DNA of 64,000 nt from Isoetes taiwanensis (Eukaryota; Streptophyta; Lycopodiopsida; Isoetales; Isoetaceae), in contig JAJEKV010000028.1 in NCBI GenBank assembly GCA_021234155.1, positions 855,998 through 919,997 on the forward strand, in the 5' to 3' direction. Within the stretch, counting starts at the first letter, position 1, and every line of letters begins with the position of its first letter. Made by a program: the position numbers and the translations under genes. Positions 1-12,060 of the stretch are shown here, one piece after another. The notes beneath the pieces were generated by a model, which made no database searches, was not told where the DNA came from, and saw only the letters and a list, made by a program, of their open reading frames with translations.

Positions 1-1080
1 CGCAGACGATCACCATGGGAAGTGGTAGGTTCCAAACAAAAAGGGAGGATTCAGGGCTCATCCCAGACACTGTTATTCCGTCACAACCTCTTCCCCTGCA
101 TCTCCGCACTCACATTGCTCTAGGAGCAAAAATCCTTTCTCCTTATTATTCTGAAACAACAAACACAAGAGAAGGGAACGCTTCCGGGTTTAAGGAGGGA
201 GATATATAGTGGTATATGGGGAATTGGATGAAATAGAGAGAGTCTTTTCCCCAAAACAAAAATAAGGGGCGGATCTAATGGAAGAGGAGGATATGGTGGA
301 TACATCCCTACTCTAACAGAAAAAAAAAAAACAAAAGGTAACAAGCACAAAGTCTAGAAGAAAGAAGGGTTGATATGAAAAGGAAAAGGATCCTAAACAT
401 CTTTTATGAATCATAAAAATTTCGCTGAATATTAGGGGAGCAAAATCCTCCCAATACAAGAAGAGTAGGCTAGCAAGCCATAAAGGGATCAACCCGATGA
501 TATGCTTACAAGAACATATGTAAAAGGAAGAAATACGGGGATGCTCATAGTAATAGGTAAATGAATACGCAGGTATTGCTGCAAGAAGGAAACTTCTAGC
601 AAGTAACTTGGAAAAAGAAGACATGTATGTGAGTCATGTGTAGACAGATGGAGAGATGGCTCCTAATCTTATGGCAACATGAAGGTAAAAGTATGGGGCT
701 TCAGAACGCGACGCCCATAACAACCTCAGAAAGGCAGAGGGAGGCCCTATGGGCCACTCTTTAGGCACAAATTCAAAGGTTTCAGGAACAAGGTAGCTTG
801 CCAATGGTAGGAGATTTCAATACGTGGAGGCACTGTGAGGATAGTATTTATGCATCATCCAGCGAAGATCCAGCATGGCTTGAGAAACACATGCAAACCA
901 AGACACACCTATGGAAGTAGACAATGACAATACATGGTGTAACGGATGGATAGGCATGGGTAGGACTTATGCAAGACATGATAGATGCTACATCACCCAT
1001 GAGGTACCCTACCATCCTTCCAAAATGTGCATAGATCCAACCTTCTACAAATGCTATCGATCACAATCCATTTAAATATG
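1..1080. other. Unassigned, no recognisable gene
   Basis: Both strands carry only short open frames with no family signature. The stretch lies left of the first LTR-like repeat and is probably decayed transposon or intergenic DNA. Weak similarity to the left flank of the second repeat copy near 12.0-12.2 kb suggests the repeat may start before 1,080, but I cannot fix its edge. Confidence 0.4.
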
Positions 1081-2610
1081 TCAAAGACGTTCCAGATACA
1101 TACCGCATGAATAATCTGATATTATACCGATATTGCCAGAATTTTGTACATGCCCACTGCATCGACATGTACACATTCCACTCATAAGGTACCCTAGGGT
1201 ACAACCTCGTGACTCCATTATATTGCACATGCAAGGCCACATGAATATAATATCCTTGCCAGGCACAGGCCACACCCAAACAAGGGCCCAAATTTCTAAC
1301 CCAGCGACAAAGGGCATAAACCCAAAAGGAAACCCTGCTCTCAGCCCCTATAAGTCGGATCGAGCAACAGTTGGACTTTTCGCTGAAGAGTAGAGGAACC
1401 GTAATTTAGTTGCACGGATCCCAAGTCCAAGAATTCATGATTCAAGATGGACGCCGGGGAGGAGTGGGAGCCAGCCACTTTCAGGGTTAGTGGGTTGATC
1501 CGGGAGAAGTTAGATCCGAAGCCAAAATTCTCATTCCTTATAGATTAGTATTCACCTAGCCATAGCCACCCCTACGTTCCCAAGAAATGATGCTAGATAC
1601 TAACAAAGGAACCTAACCATGTATGATTAGAAACAGATTGTATGCATGTATTCTATTATTTCCAGTTCCCATTGCGATGATATTGTGACATCCCCCATGC
1701 GCCACTCTGTGTATTGGGAAGGCAGAGACCCGTGAGTCAAGTAGTTGGATGATCCTAGTTTTAGCCCATAATTCCCCACCACGCGGCTCGCGTATAAGAG
1801 CCCGCCGGTTGGGTGGCGGGGTTAGACCTACCACAAGGGAGGTCTTGGTTCAATCACCCGCTGATCCCTCTGCAGTGAGCGCACGTCGGGAACGCTGTGA
1901 GCCGTGCCTATCACCCTCGGCACTCAGCCCGTGAGGGCAGTGAGGTATGGGCCTCGACACCTCTTGGCCACGCGCCCCGCCTTCTAGGTTCAAGTCGCGG
2001 TATCGGTGCAAAGTGGCTCTCCGCTCACCGTGATTGGCATGAACCTTCTCGAGGGGGTGATCCTCCCGCTTCATCGGCCGGGGAGATGCAAACCCAAGAG
2101 CGCATTCCCTCCTGCCATTCACCCCAAGCAGCTACCGCATCTAACACTTTCGTTCTTCATTCAGCAGCAGTATGCAATAGAGGGCGGATGAGTGGACTAC
2201 CCAACGCCATAGCCTCGGTAAGCAACAAATCCATTTGCTATGAATTATGTCCGTCAGATTGCTATCCGAGACCCCAAGCCGCTGGCCGATCCCCTATCAC
2301 CGAAAGCTCCCGTAGGATCTTCCCAATGTTGATGTACCGGGATGTAAAATGATGCAGCTACTACGATATAGGACCACCCCTTCGAGGGTATGTTATTATT
2401 GATTGATGTCATGTGCCCATGTTTTGTTTACGCCCGCTAAGTTAAAGGTCATCCAGGAGACCAGATGAACATTACTTTTCCATTCTTCCCCGTCGGAAAC
2501 GGCCACCATCGAGAGCCCGATAAAATAGTGGATCGCCTCTATATCAACATGTCGGGTTTGAGGGATGATTTCTAGTTTGTATACGACAAGCATCATATAT
2601 GAGCCAAATA
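1080..2610 (+). repeat. LTR-like repeat family, copy 1
   Basis: This is a diverged copy of a repeat that also occurs at about 12,060-13,800 (same orientation) and, inverted, at 33,618-34,900. Shared landmarks, in order, are a TATA-like CCCCTATAAGTCGGAT at about 1,347, AACCTAACCATGTATGATTAG at 1,611, GATGATATTGTGACAT at about 1,675, TTGGATGATCCTAG at about 1,745, TGAACCTTCTCGAGGGGGTGATC at about 2,038, AAATCCATTTGCT at about 2,227 and GAGAGCCCGATAA at about 2,511. The order is the same in the inverted copy. Because copy 2 lies just after a gypsy pol remnant, I read the family as the 3' LTR, or 3' untranslated part plus LTR, of a Ty3/gypsy element. A TGTGACAT at 1,684 is one possible LTR start. 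The conserved TATA further left argues for a longer LTR. Confidence 0.6.
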
Positions 2611-5140
2611 CAATGGTATCGAGTCCTCGATCTTATGACTGTGATCGAAAGACTCACTCAAAACCCTATATAGGAACTAACTAATCTAGATATCCGCCTT
2701 TGAGATAAAAGCCCAAGCACAACCCCTAGTAGCTGGAAAATATTCTTCCCCGATAGACACAATTATCTAGGGTTAGAATAATTAGAGAATCAATAAGATA
2801 GAAGACAGAAGCAACCTAAGAGAGCCTACTAAATTTCAGCACTTTCGCCGACACTTCCAAGGGTGTCTTTAGGGAGTACGTTAGGTCCCACCACGGGTTC
2901 CCTCATGACTCTTAGAGTGGTCAAATCACATGAACTTTCTAGAACTCACTACAGGCACCCCAAAATGGCAAAACAAAAAGACAAATTCCATCTAAAAAGT
3001 TCTAATTAGTTACTGTATGCCAAAACAAAAACACTAAATAAAAGTCACATCCTTAGAGCAACACTCTATGAGCAAGGCCAGAGTACAAGTTTAGCGTCAC
3101 TTACCCAACACCCTTCTTCCTCACAAGACTCTTGAAAGGTCCCTAAAAGTGACCCCACAAACTACTCAAACTAACCTGCTAAAATAATTGGTAGAATCGA
3201 AAGCTTTAAAATGCTTTCATTAGTGAGAAATGCTCTGCTCGTTAGTGTAAAATGGATACATTTAGGCGTAAAAGCACCACCTCTAAGGGAAAAGGCCAGG
3301 CTCAGCTAGGTCCAACCTAACCCCCTTCACAAGACTCTGGAGTGGGATTCGGGAGAAACAACAAGAACACTCCACTTTAGTTCAAGGTGGGGAGAGAGTT
3401 TCACCAAAGAAACTAAACTGCATAACCAATTCGACAACCCTAAAATTAAACCCTATAAATTACGACAGGCTCATATTTTTAGGGTTTCAAGTGATCTCAT
3501 GAAGCTCCTTCCGGAGGCCGATCTTTTGGCTCGCCCAATTCGAACGCCAAGTATACAATGGCGAACGAAATGCATCACTCGTAGTTTTCCAAGAAGGATG
3601 ATAAGCCTGGGGCCAGCCAAGTCTCGGGCCACGAATTGCCAAAGACGCGGACGAGAAAACTCAAGGCGGATATGGAGAGTGCTACCTAGGTATTATCGAA
3701 CTTGGAAAAGAGGCTTATGGAAAGAAGAAAAGGCGAAGTTGTTAAAGAAAAGGCAAAGGAGAAGGGAAGAAAGGCCAAGAGAAAAGGAGGAAAAGGCGAG
3801 AAGGAAAGCGATGAAGAAGTTGCAAGAGGTGTAAGATCACTAATGGCGTAGAGCAGAGGGACTAAGAATAGGGAGGAACCCACCAAAGGAAAAGGGTAAA
3901 TGACCGAAGAACCCCGGCCTATAATAGTTAGGAGGACCCTCGTCAGCGAGTCATAAACGAAGCAACTGAGGGCTTAACAACCTCCATCCTCGCCCTGAGA
4001 ACCTGCACCAAGGGACTTTTGGAAGTTATGCTTCTAGTAACCGGAGAATCCTCCTGTATAAAGAGAACCTCTTCCCTCGGGATACGACGCAACCCCGTGA
4101 AGAAGACCTACCCTGTACTGGGGCCGGTAGAGACACAAAGCGATCTACTCGGCCTGTTTCCAATTACTTTTGGAATGGCAAGAGGCAAAAGAGAGGAAAG
4201 AAGTAAATCAAAGAGCCCGACTCGCATAATTTTAGCCCCAGAGGAGTACCACAAGAAGGAGCTAGCGGATCACCTTATACAAAGAAGATGTACTTAATTT
4301 ACTACGCAGCCTACTACTTAAGCAAAATGTGGTCGAGCTGTCAAGGAGTGGCGGCTAACTCAGAAGTATTCTAGCTCAAACTCCACCGTGAACCGCCAGA
4401 ATCCCCCAAGAAGCCTAAGTGAGGAGATTCAAGACTCCCTTTGCAAGAGTTCTTCCCCAGAGAAACTGCCTACTTTCAAAGGAGCTAATGGATTGATCCC
4501 GAGAGTACATTCCGTGAGGTTCCGAGAAATCTTGTGGGAGTTCACCCCAACAAGCCAGTAACCAACGCATATGTTACTCGCTTACAAGCCAGCTGTACAG
4601 AGATACTGCAACACTGAGATTCCACCGTCGGCACGCCCATGCAAAAGGGTCACATCCCCCAACCAAAGGATATGTAGACCAAGTAAATCCATCAAGAGAA
4701 CAGATAGATAGAACCGTGGTTACTTGCAACCCATGTGCTTCATACGCGTATATGGCACCTTGGAACAAAAAGGATATATAGTTGTTTAAATGTGCAATGG
4801 AATAAGTGCAATTAGTGTTAACGAAAGCAAATGTCCAATTGACCAACACCTTCCAAGAGCGCCGTGAGCAATGCTTAGCCCAACCTAACCCTCCTCGCCA
4901 GTATTCATGAGGGTCCAAACAATCGGCCTTTGATCGACACTTATCCGCCCAAATGAAGCCTAAAATAACCAAAGAACTGGCAAAGAAACAAGAAAATAAG
5001 TATGAATTCAAATTCCCTTTAAACTTGTTTCTTAAGTAACCCATCCGGCAATGCATAGGCCAACACTCAAAGAGGCGCCAGAGGCCAATTTCTAGGTCCC
5101 AACCTAACACCCTCCTCAAGCACTCTTAGAGGGTCCTACC
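2611..5140. repeat. Degenerate ~210-bp-spaced repeats in non-coding DNA
   Basis: A phrase like CCAACCTAACACCCTCCTC followed by ACTCTTAGAGGGTCC recurs in diverged form near 2,885, 3,100, 3,310, 4,875 and 5,095, so neighbouring copies are about 205-220 bp apart. The flanks also share short blocks. This fits a decayed tandem array or subrepeats inside an LTR. At 3,499-3,834 there is a 111-codon frame rich in Lys, Arg and Glu. The DNA there is strongly purine-biased, so this is probably low complexity and not a gene. No other coding signal is visible. Confidence 0.4.
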
Positions 5141-5299
5141 CTCCCAAGGCCCATAACTTGTGCTACACTTTCTATCCAATTCACCAAATTTGCTGCATCT
5201 CGAACCTCAAAACGACAAAGCCTTCTAAAGGCTAAATTAGCCTAGAAACATCCTAATTTCATCCAGACTAAAAGTTTTAGAAACCCTAAAATTTTAGGC

Positions 5300-5640
5300 A
5301 CAGATCCCTATATATACCCTCATGTCCTCTAATCCAACCTCCTACAAATGTTCCCCGCCATCTTCCCCTTCCAGTCTCCGTTGACATCGCAGACGCAGCC
5401 CTCCTCAGCCACTTCATCCTTCATCACTGCACATCAGCTTCCCACGCGGTTTAGGTAGATGTTAACCTAGTATTTCAAGTTTTCCAAAAGCATCCACCCT
5501 CACACCCTAACCTTCAAACCCGCTCTCTGCAATTACCAACAAGTTCTCGCAAGCACCCCAGCGTTTGTCTAGCTTGCAAGAGATACCTCTATGCATAGGC
5601 TACTTTGCACTAAAGATCACGCATTGCAAAACAAAATTTC
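5300..5640 (+). repeat. TATA-containing module, copy 1 (retrotransposon promoter-like)
   Basis: CCCTATATATACCC at about 5,306 is followed about 145 bp later by GGTAGATGTTAACC at about 5,455 and then by a short open stretch. The same order recurs at 15,920-16,265: TTCTTTATAAATAGAAG, then AGTAGATGTTAACCCAG. Similar short blocks follow in both, including a CGCAAG/TTGCAAG-rich part. The two are most simply read as copies of a promoter region belonging to one transposon family. The module could also be a duplicated host leader. Confidence 0.35.
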
Positions 5641-7090
5641 AATCATATACCCATATTGCTGTCGTATCAACCAGCTTAATTTAATTACATGACTTCGAGT
5701 AGTAACAGAAAAGAAAGATTTTCCCACAAACATGCCTTTAGTAATCAGATCTATTCTATAGGGCTCAAAACAAATTTCTGTAGGTGAACCATCAATCCGT
5801 ACCCACTAGAGGTCACACTTTGGACGCAAAGAAATAATTTGGAACAACACCGAAAGTACCTAAGAGGCCATAAAGAAAACTAATATCTCAAGAAAGTGAG
5901 ACTCAAGAAAGAAAGCGTAAGAAGAAAATGGAAGTGGACCCGTAAGAAGAACTGAAGTTTTAACAGATGTCAACTCCATTCTGAAGCCCACAGAGCACAC
6001 CAAGTGATAGAAAAACCAATCTGCCAAACAACAAGTCTAGCGCACCTAGGGAGCTATAGTCAAGGGCAAGAGTATTTGTTTCTTAATGATATCAAAACCT
6101 TCCACGTAGGACAGAGGCTACCGGCCGCATCTAACTCCTTCACCCCCACGCAACAACCCGACTTAGAGTGACTCATCACTACACACTTCCCAAGTGTAAG
6201 TGAGGCAAAAGAATATACACAGGACATATGGGCCATGACCAAGCTTATAGCAACCATAAGAGGCATGATATGTAAGACCAACTCCCTAAGAGGAGTTTTT
6301 GGCACTGCAAGGTTAAGATGGAATAAGGGGAAGTTTCTCACGCTGCACTGTATGCAATTTCGTGACCTTCTTCTCCTACGAACCATTACTAACGCTCTGC
6401 TGGGAGAATTTCAATGAGCTTAACAAGCGACGACGCCTTTCCACTTCCATCACGTAAGAACTGCTCCAAGTACCCCGCTGACGATGCATCAAGGCACAGG
6501 TCTACTACTCTGGGAGCACGGGAGGAATACCGAGCAGCATCGAATATCAGTCCTCCCGCCCTAACGGAGTGTTTTAATAATAGCGGTTTCATAAGTCATT
6601 CACCACTTCAGGAGAGGAAGCCATCCAGATGTCGGGTAGCATTGTTCCTGCTCTTTAAAAGGCACGCCTCGCTTTATTATGAAAATCTCCCACTCTGTAA
6701 TTTCCTTGAAAGTGGAAGTCGAAGCGCCTCGAGCATCTTGACTTTAGCAGTACCACCTTCTACAAGGTCGGTTACAAGAATAAAGCAAAGACACATACCC
6801 CATATAGACTGCAGTCGTAAGAGTTAGCATGAATGAGGGGGGGGATCATCATGATATATTCACAACCCTGGGACGCATAAAGAGGTACAGCCCGGCGAAG
6901 AAAATTCCCTTTGGAGGATCACCCATCCCATCAAGAAAAATTATGTAATCTAAAACTATGACTATTGTATTAAGATATATCTATATATATATTAACAAAA
7001 TATAAGATCTAGAATTGCATTTAAATGTCTTTTGATACCTTTATTCAACAATCATATCATTCAACACCCTAATGCAAACCAACAAAAGAA
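5641..7090. other. Unassigned, no recognisable gene
   Basis: Two overlapping open frames at 6,060-6,386 (minus) and 6,414-6,827 (plus) carry no family motif, and their composition does not suggest coding. A run of Gs at 6,837-6,844 and an AT-rich patch at 6,960-7,010 are present. This is probably the 5' internal part of the gypsy remnant that follows. Confidence 0.35.
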
Positions 7091-7093
7091 CTC

Positions 7094-8465
7094 ATGATAA
7101 ATGAAGTACGTACATGCAAGAAATGTACCTGTGAATGTTTCCATCTTGAATTTCAAGCCCGCATCAAACACTCATCACAAGCACCCAAATTTAATCTATT
7201 CGAAGAGTATTACGCGACCAACGCCGAGGAAGAAATTTCGCAGATGAGGCCGACTGCGAAGAAGTCAAAGTTTAAGCGTTGGCGGCATGGAAGAACAGGC
7301 AGACTGTATCGTGCAAACCCCCAAGAGGCCTGGCCTCTCAAAGACAAGGAAGAGAAAAGCAGGAGCTGCAGGTATTACACCAGTCCGGGATGTACTGACT
7401 CAAGCTCAGGGTCCTAGGATGAAACAGTAAGAATCAGCCTGAAGGGAAGAAAGAGTAACGGTGAATGTACCTCGTGCCAATCCGACTACCAAGAAGGCCC
7501 ACTCCTCGCCTTGAGCAATGTTTGAAGGCACGAATGAAATAGCCTCGGGCTAAAACAGATCGTGGATGGAAACCGGCATGGCTAGACGAGATGAGTGAGT
7601 ACGGAAATGCCACGCATGAAAGATAAAGAAGGCCGGTAGCCACCGCTAACTTAAGGGCAGTTCAGATGGTGGAGGGGCGGCGCAAAGCCTATGGAATGAG
7701 CAGACAAGTGCAAAGTTCGCCAAAGCTCGCCAGGCACCAAAAGCAATTCATGTCCCAAGAGAAACGTATGCCACCAGATGCAAATCCAGTTGCACAACAG
7801 TAGAACAAATCCTATTTGTGAACATAATGCGGAAGAGTTCATGAGGTTACGTCAGAGTGTCCCGGAACTCAAATGAGATGGAAGGCTATGTAGAAGGCCT
7901 GGAATGACCTACTTGAAGATAGTCGTAGCCCCTCGAACCTACCATCGCAGATCGTGAGGTCAAGCAAAGGCCTTGAGCCTACAAGTGGACGGACCCCGTA
8001 AAGTGAACCCAAGTAAAGGTAAGGATAAAGGAAAGCGTGAGGCAGCCAGTATCCAGGAGCAACCAAATTGGCCACCGCCAAGACAATTCATACCCTCGCA
8101 AAACCAATGGAAATGTACTGCAGAAAAAAGGTGTCACCTTTCAAAGATAAAGGACAAGGGGGCGGCTCAAATTATTCACAGCCTCGGGCCTCAACTCCAT
8201 TCCAAAAGAAAAGCTGCATGAATGTATAGAAGAACATTGTGCTTCCGTGCTTCCAAAATGTGGCATAGAACACACAACCCAGCCTCGCCTGCGGATGAAT
8301 GACTTATGGATATGGGAGGTGGGAGACCCCCGACAGAAGAAGAGGAGGACGTATGACGCGACTTTTATCCATGGTGAGGTCAGCATCTTTTGCCGCCATA
8401 GATACGTAAAGCCAGAGAGCCGCATCGTGTGCACATCCACGATTGGTAAAATAGCCGCTTAAATC
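7094..8465 (+). pseudogene. Possible gag-like region of decayed gypsy element
   Basis: Plus-strand frames at 7,094-7,417, 7,973-8,221 and 8,247-8,462 are rich in Lys, Arg, Gln and Pro and lie directly upstream of a recognisable Ty3/gypsy pol remnant on the same strand. That position is where gag is expected. I see no intact CCHC zinc knuckle and no continuous frame, so the assignment rests on position and composition only. Confidence 0.3.
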
Positions 8466-8939
8466 CTTACAGGCGTCCTTCAGATCGCGGGTAGCTCCTA
8501 CAATTCCCTCGCATCACCGCGATGGCCAAGTAAAATTGAAACAAAGGAAGTCTAAGCTCAAAGTAGTAGTGTTAGCTAGCGAGTTTAAGGCGCGGCCACC
8601 CACCGCAAGAGGGTGAATTTCAATATAGATCTACCTCGGTATCAAAGATTGAAAATGGCGCAGAGATCATGAATGATAGGAAAGCATATGACCTCATCAT
8701 AGGTATGAATACCCACCCGTTAAAGCACAAATAGATTGTAGATGAAGGTAGCTTCTACCTACCAAACGAAAACTACAGTAGAAATCTCGTAAGCAAGGAC
8801 ACCTATAATGCAATGCATGTCGAAAGTAAGAAGTTACTTAGATGCATCAAACATAAAATTGCATGGGCTATCTTCAAATTAGAATTTGCCTGAGAAGAGG
8901 TACCAGAAGATAAAGAAGATAAACCAAGAAGCAAACTAC

Positions 8940-11530
8940 CTGCTGTGTAGCCAAGCTAATAGAGGAGTTCCATGACTTGTTCCCCATGAAATCAAGGAAC
9001 TTCCATCTATATAGGGAGTGGAGGCTTAAATTGCACTCCTCAACCGTGCACTATCCACAGTGTGTCAACCATATAGAATGACGTCACTCTAACCATCGTG
9101 AGTCGGGTTAGCAATTGTAAGAGCTTGGCTAGACCTAGGGTTCATAAGACTTAGTGTCTCTCCATTCTGAGCCCCCATCTTATTCACAAAAGAAAGATGG
9201 AAGCTTGATGGGATGTGTATTGACCACCACACCAAATAAAACACCACACCAAGGAATGTTTATGTCTCTACCCAGAAAGCGTATCTAATTCCCATGGATC
9301 AGCCTACAAGGTACGAGTCTTCCCAAATAGACTTAAGGTCCTGATATCATCAAATCGTAATCAAGGAGGAAGATATTCACAAAATACTCCTAATTTGGTG
9401 ATACTACTCTACGTAATTTACTTCTGCGTGATGCCATTTGGCCTATTCACGCTCCCAGTCATTCGCTTATGGACTCATGAACAATATCTTCGAATTCCTT
9501 GACACATTTGTTATCGTGGTTCTTCGGGATGATATTTGGTCTATAGCAAAACCCTAGAGGAGCATATTCAAAGATTTGGAGAGTATGGGTACTTGAGAAG
9601 TTGAGAAGACACCGCCTTTTATGGTTGTCAAAATGTCATTTCAAGAACCTAAAAGAGTGGAATACTCTGGGGCGATCCCGCCTTAACATCCAAAGAGAAG
9701 GACAAGCTAGTTTGCACCCATGCAGCAAGATTGCGACGGAGCAAATTTTAATGCAAGAAGAAAAGAGTCAGAGCATACCCATTCACAAAGATGAATGACG
9801 CAGACCGCCAATTCCATACATGATCGAGCTATTGGCAAGAGTTTTTAAAGATTCGGGAGACTATCTATTGGGAAGGAAGTTCCACTAGATAACACTCACC
9901 GAGTCTACAAGACATCTTCACGAACCATTGCTGAATTTGGAGGCAAAAAGAAGATGGATGGAGTTCTTGGAAGAGTACGACTTCTAGATTGTGTACAAAG
10001 CTGTGGAAACTCAATGTGGTTGCAGATGCTCAAGCCAAGACACCCTTAACAACAAGAGTGCATTGCAATGCTATATATCAACACTCACCAAAGGAGTTTA
10101 AGAAAATAGAAGAAATGCTGCCACCTGACAAGGACCCTGAAGTATGGGCAAGCTCTTTCTAAAGAGGCCGCGTTGTTCGACAAAGAGAGAGAAGCTCTTC
10201 AAACATTTTGGTGAAGAAGGTCGCAACTTTTACTATAAAAATAAGTCAGTGGTGTGCCGTAATCATCCGAGCTCCAAGCTGATTCTCCATGACACCCACA
10301 ACAGCCCAATAAAATGCCAATGCCAGGTTTTACCAAAAACCTTACTTCAAGATGTTCGCGCGAAGCATTATTACCGTACGAAGAAGCAGATAGCAAGGTA
10401 TATACGCTGAGTGTCACTTATGTCAGCTATAATTCAAGGCGGAACAACTATAATTCCAAATGAGCATTCTAAAGAGCCATTGCCAAAGCATCAAACTCCA
10501 AGTGGAGATACTGGGCATGGACTTCATTACAGGCTCCCTAGAACTATAAGGGCAAAAGACGCCTATCGGTCAGTTTACAAATTCTGCCTAAAACGGCTGC
10601 GACTTTATGCCTTGTAGGAGCACCACACCACTTGTGACACCACCGCAGTTATTCACAAGGGAGATTTTTAGACTATGGATGCCAAGAGAAATAATCTTTG
10701 ATCGCCATCGGTTCATGAGTGCATTCCCCGGCAGTGATTCCTTCAAAGACTATCGAACTAAATTGTCGATGAGCACGGCTTATCACCCCTCTACGTATGG
10801 GTACCGAGCGCACTAACCTGACATAATTTGAGGATATGTTATGGAATTATGTCCGGGAACAACCCGTAAAGTGGGATTACTCATCTACTCTGGTTGAGTT
10901 TGCATACAATAGCACTAAGCAGAGTCATCCCAAATGCTCTCATTTATGATCAACTATGGCTATCGTGCTGTTGACACTGATGACTTACGAATCCGCGTGT
11001 CCAGCTTATCCCAACAGATATTAGCCGAGATGCGCGAATTGGTTCATTTTAAGGTAAAGAAGAAGCCGGCAGAAGAGCATAGCTGATCGAACATCCCAAT
11101 GCAGGAGTCCAAGGACAAATGCTTCATCGGAGATAAAGTCAAACAAGCTTAAGCTCCATCGAAACAATTGGGTAAAGAAGCTTGCTCCAAGGTGGGCTGG
11201 TCCATTCAAAATTGTCAAAGATGGGCAACCAGTTCCATAAATTGGACTTACCACACACCTCAAGATCCATAGAGTCTTTCACGTGAAGTTCCCAAAGAAA
11301 CACACACCCTAATCCAAGAAATATCACAGACACCGAAGCTTATCGGAATTAATCTGGACGACCGAGATTATCCCAGTTTCTTCTCTACCTCATCCCTATA
11401 AGAAGACCAGAAGATCTCAATTTCTCCAAAGCATCTTTGTGAAATGGACGCATCGCCCTGGGAGGACGCCACGGGCAAATTAAGCAATCGCATCTCGGTA
11501 GCTGTGCACTCCACAAATTCATGGAGCAAT
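8940..11530 (+). pseudogene. Ty3/gypsy retrotransposon pol remnant (RT, RNase H, integrase)
   Basis: This is a degenerate polyprotein whose parts lie in the usual gypsy order on the plus strand but in shifting frames with stops. The reverse transcriptase N-terminal part reads KLIEEFHDLFPM at 8,950-8,990. MPFGL is at 9,431. The frame after the catalytic region reads VYSKTLEEHIQRF at about 9,539. RNase H ends with RRWMEFLEEYDF at about 9,948. An integrase zinc-finger part reads HYYRTKKQIARYIR at about 10,368, followed in the next frame by ECHLCQ. The integrase core carries LSMSTAYHP at about 10,762 and NYVREQPVKWDYSSTLVEF from about 10,845. The end of integrase reads LAPRWAGPFKIVK at about 11,180. 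A basic, possibly chromodomain-like tail follows up to about 11,480. Frameshifts and stops throughout show it is dead. The LTR-like copy at 12.06-13.8 kb is in the right place to be its 3' end. Confidence 0.85.
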
Positions 11531-12060
11531 GTATAATGTCACCACCGGCGGGTTTCCATCAAATCGATGGGTGAGTGAGGTATTGAGTAGGAGTTCACTT
11601 CTCCGGCCACGGAAGTAAAATTTTGAGAGAAAAGATATCATTCAGAATGTACTTGATAGAAAAGCAATCCTAGCCCCATATATGTTCTGATAGGAGAATT
11701 GCCCTTCACGCTACCATATACGGAAAGCTTAATCCCTAACCTCCATCACAAGCAACCAAAAGGTACGAGCCATACAGGCATGACAGGGCGTCAAGCCCCA
11801 TGGGAAGAATCATCCCTTTCTACGTGAGATTAGCCATGCATTCATGTAGATAGGTAAAAATACCATATAACCAAAGGTTCCTACGACACTCATGTCGATA
11901 CTAATGTGAACCACAGCCAATAGAATCACCATGGAGGTTAGACATGCACCTTTGTGTAGCATATGCAGTGAATAAATGCTAAGCAAACCAGAACTCTTAA
12001 GAACACTTTGTTATAAGTTTGACTGGTTGGTTTACCTTTTGATATCAACACCGTTGAATT
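11531..12060 (+). other. Presumed 3' untranslated part of the gypsy remnant
   Basis: This stretch has no coding signal. It lies between the end of the integrase-like sequence and the second LTR-like repeat on the same strand. Confidence 0.35.

Noticed and set aside
1815-1860. tRNA-like B-box (GGTTCAATC) in LTR-like copy 1
   Set aside because: The matching part of the inverted copy lacks an A-box and the cloverleaf does not fold by eye. It is a chance match within the repeat.
3499-3834. 111-codon Lys/Arg/Glu-rich frame
   Set aside because: The DNA is a purine-rich low-complexity tract. No domain is present, and the opposite strand is equally open.
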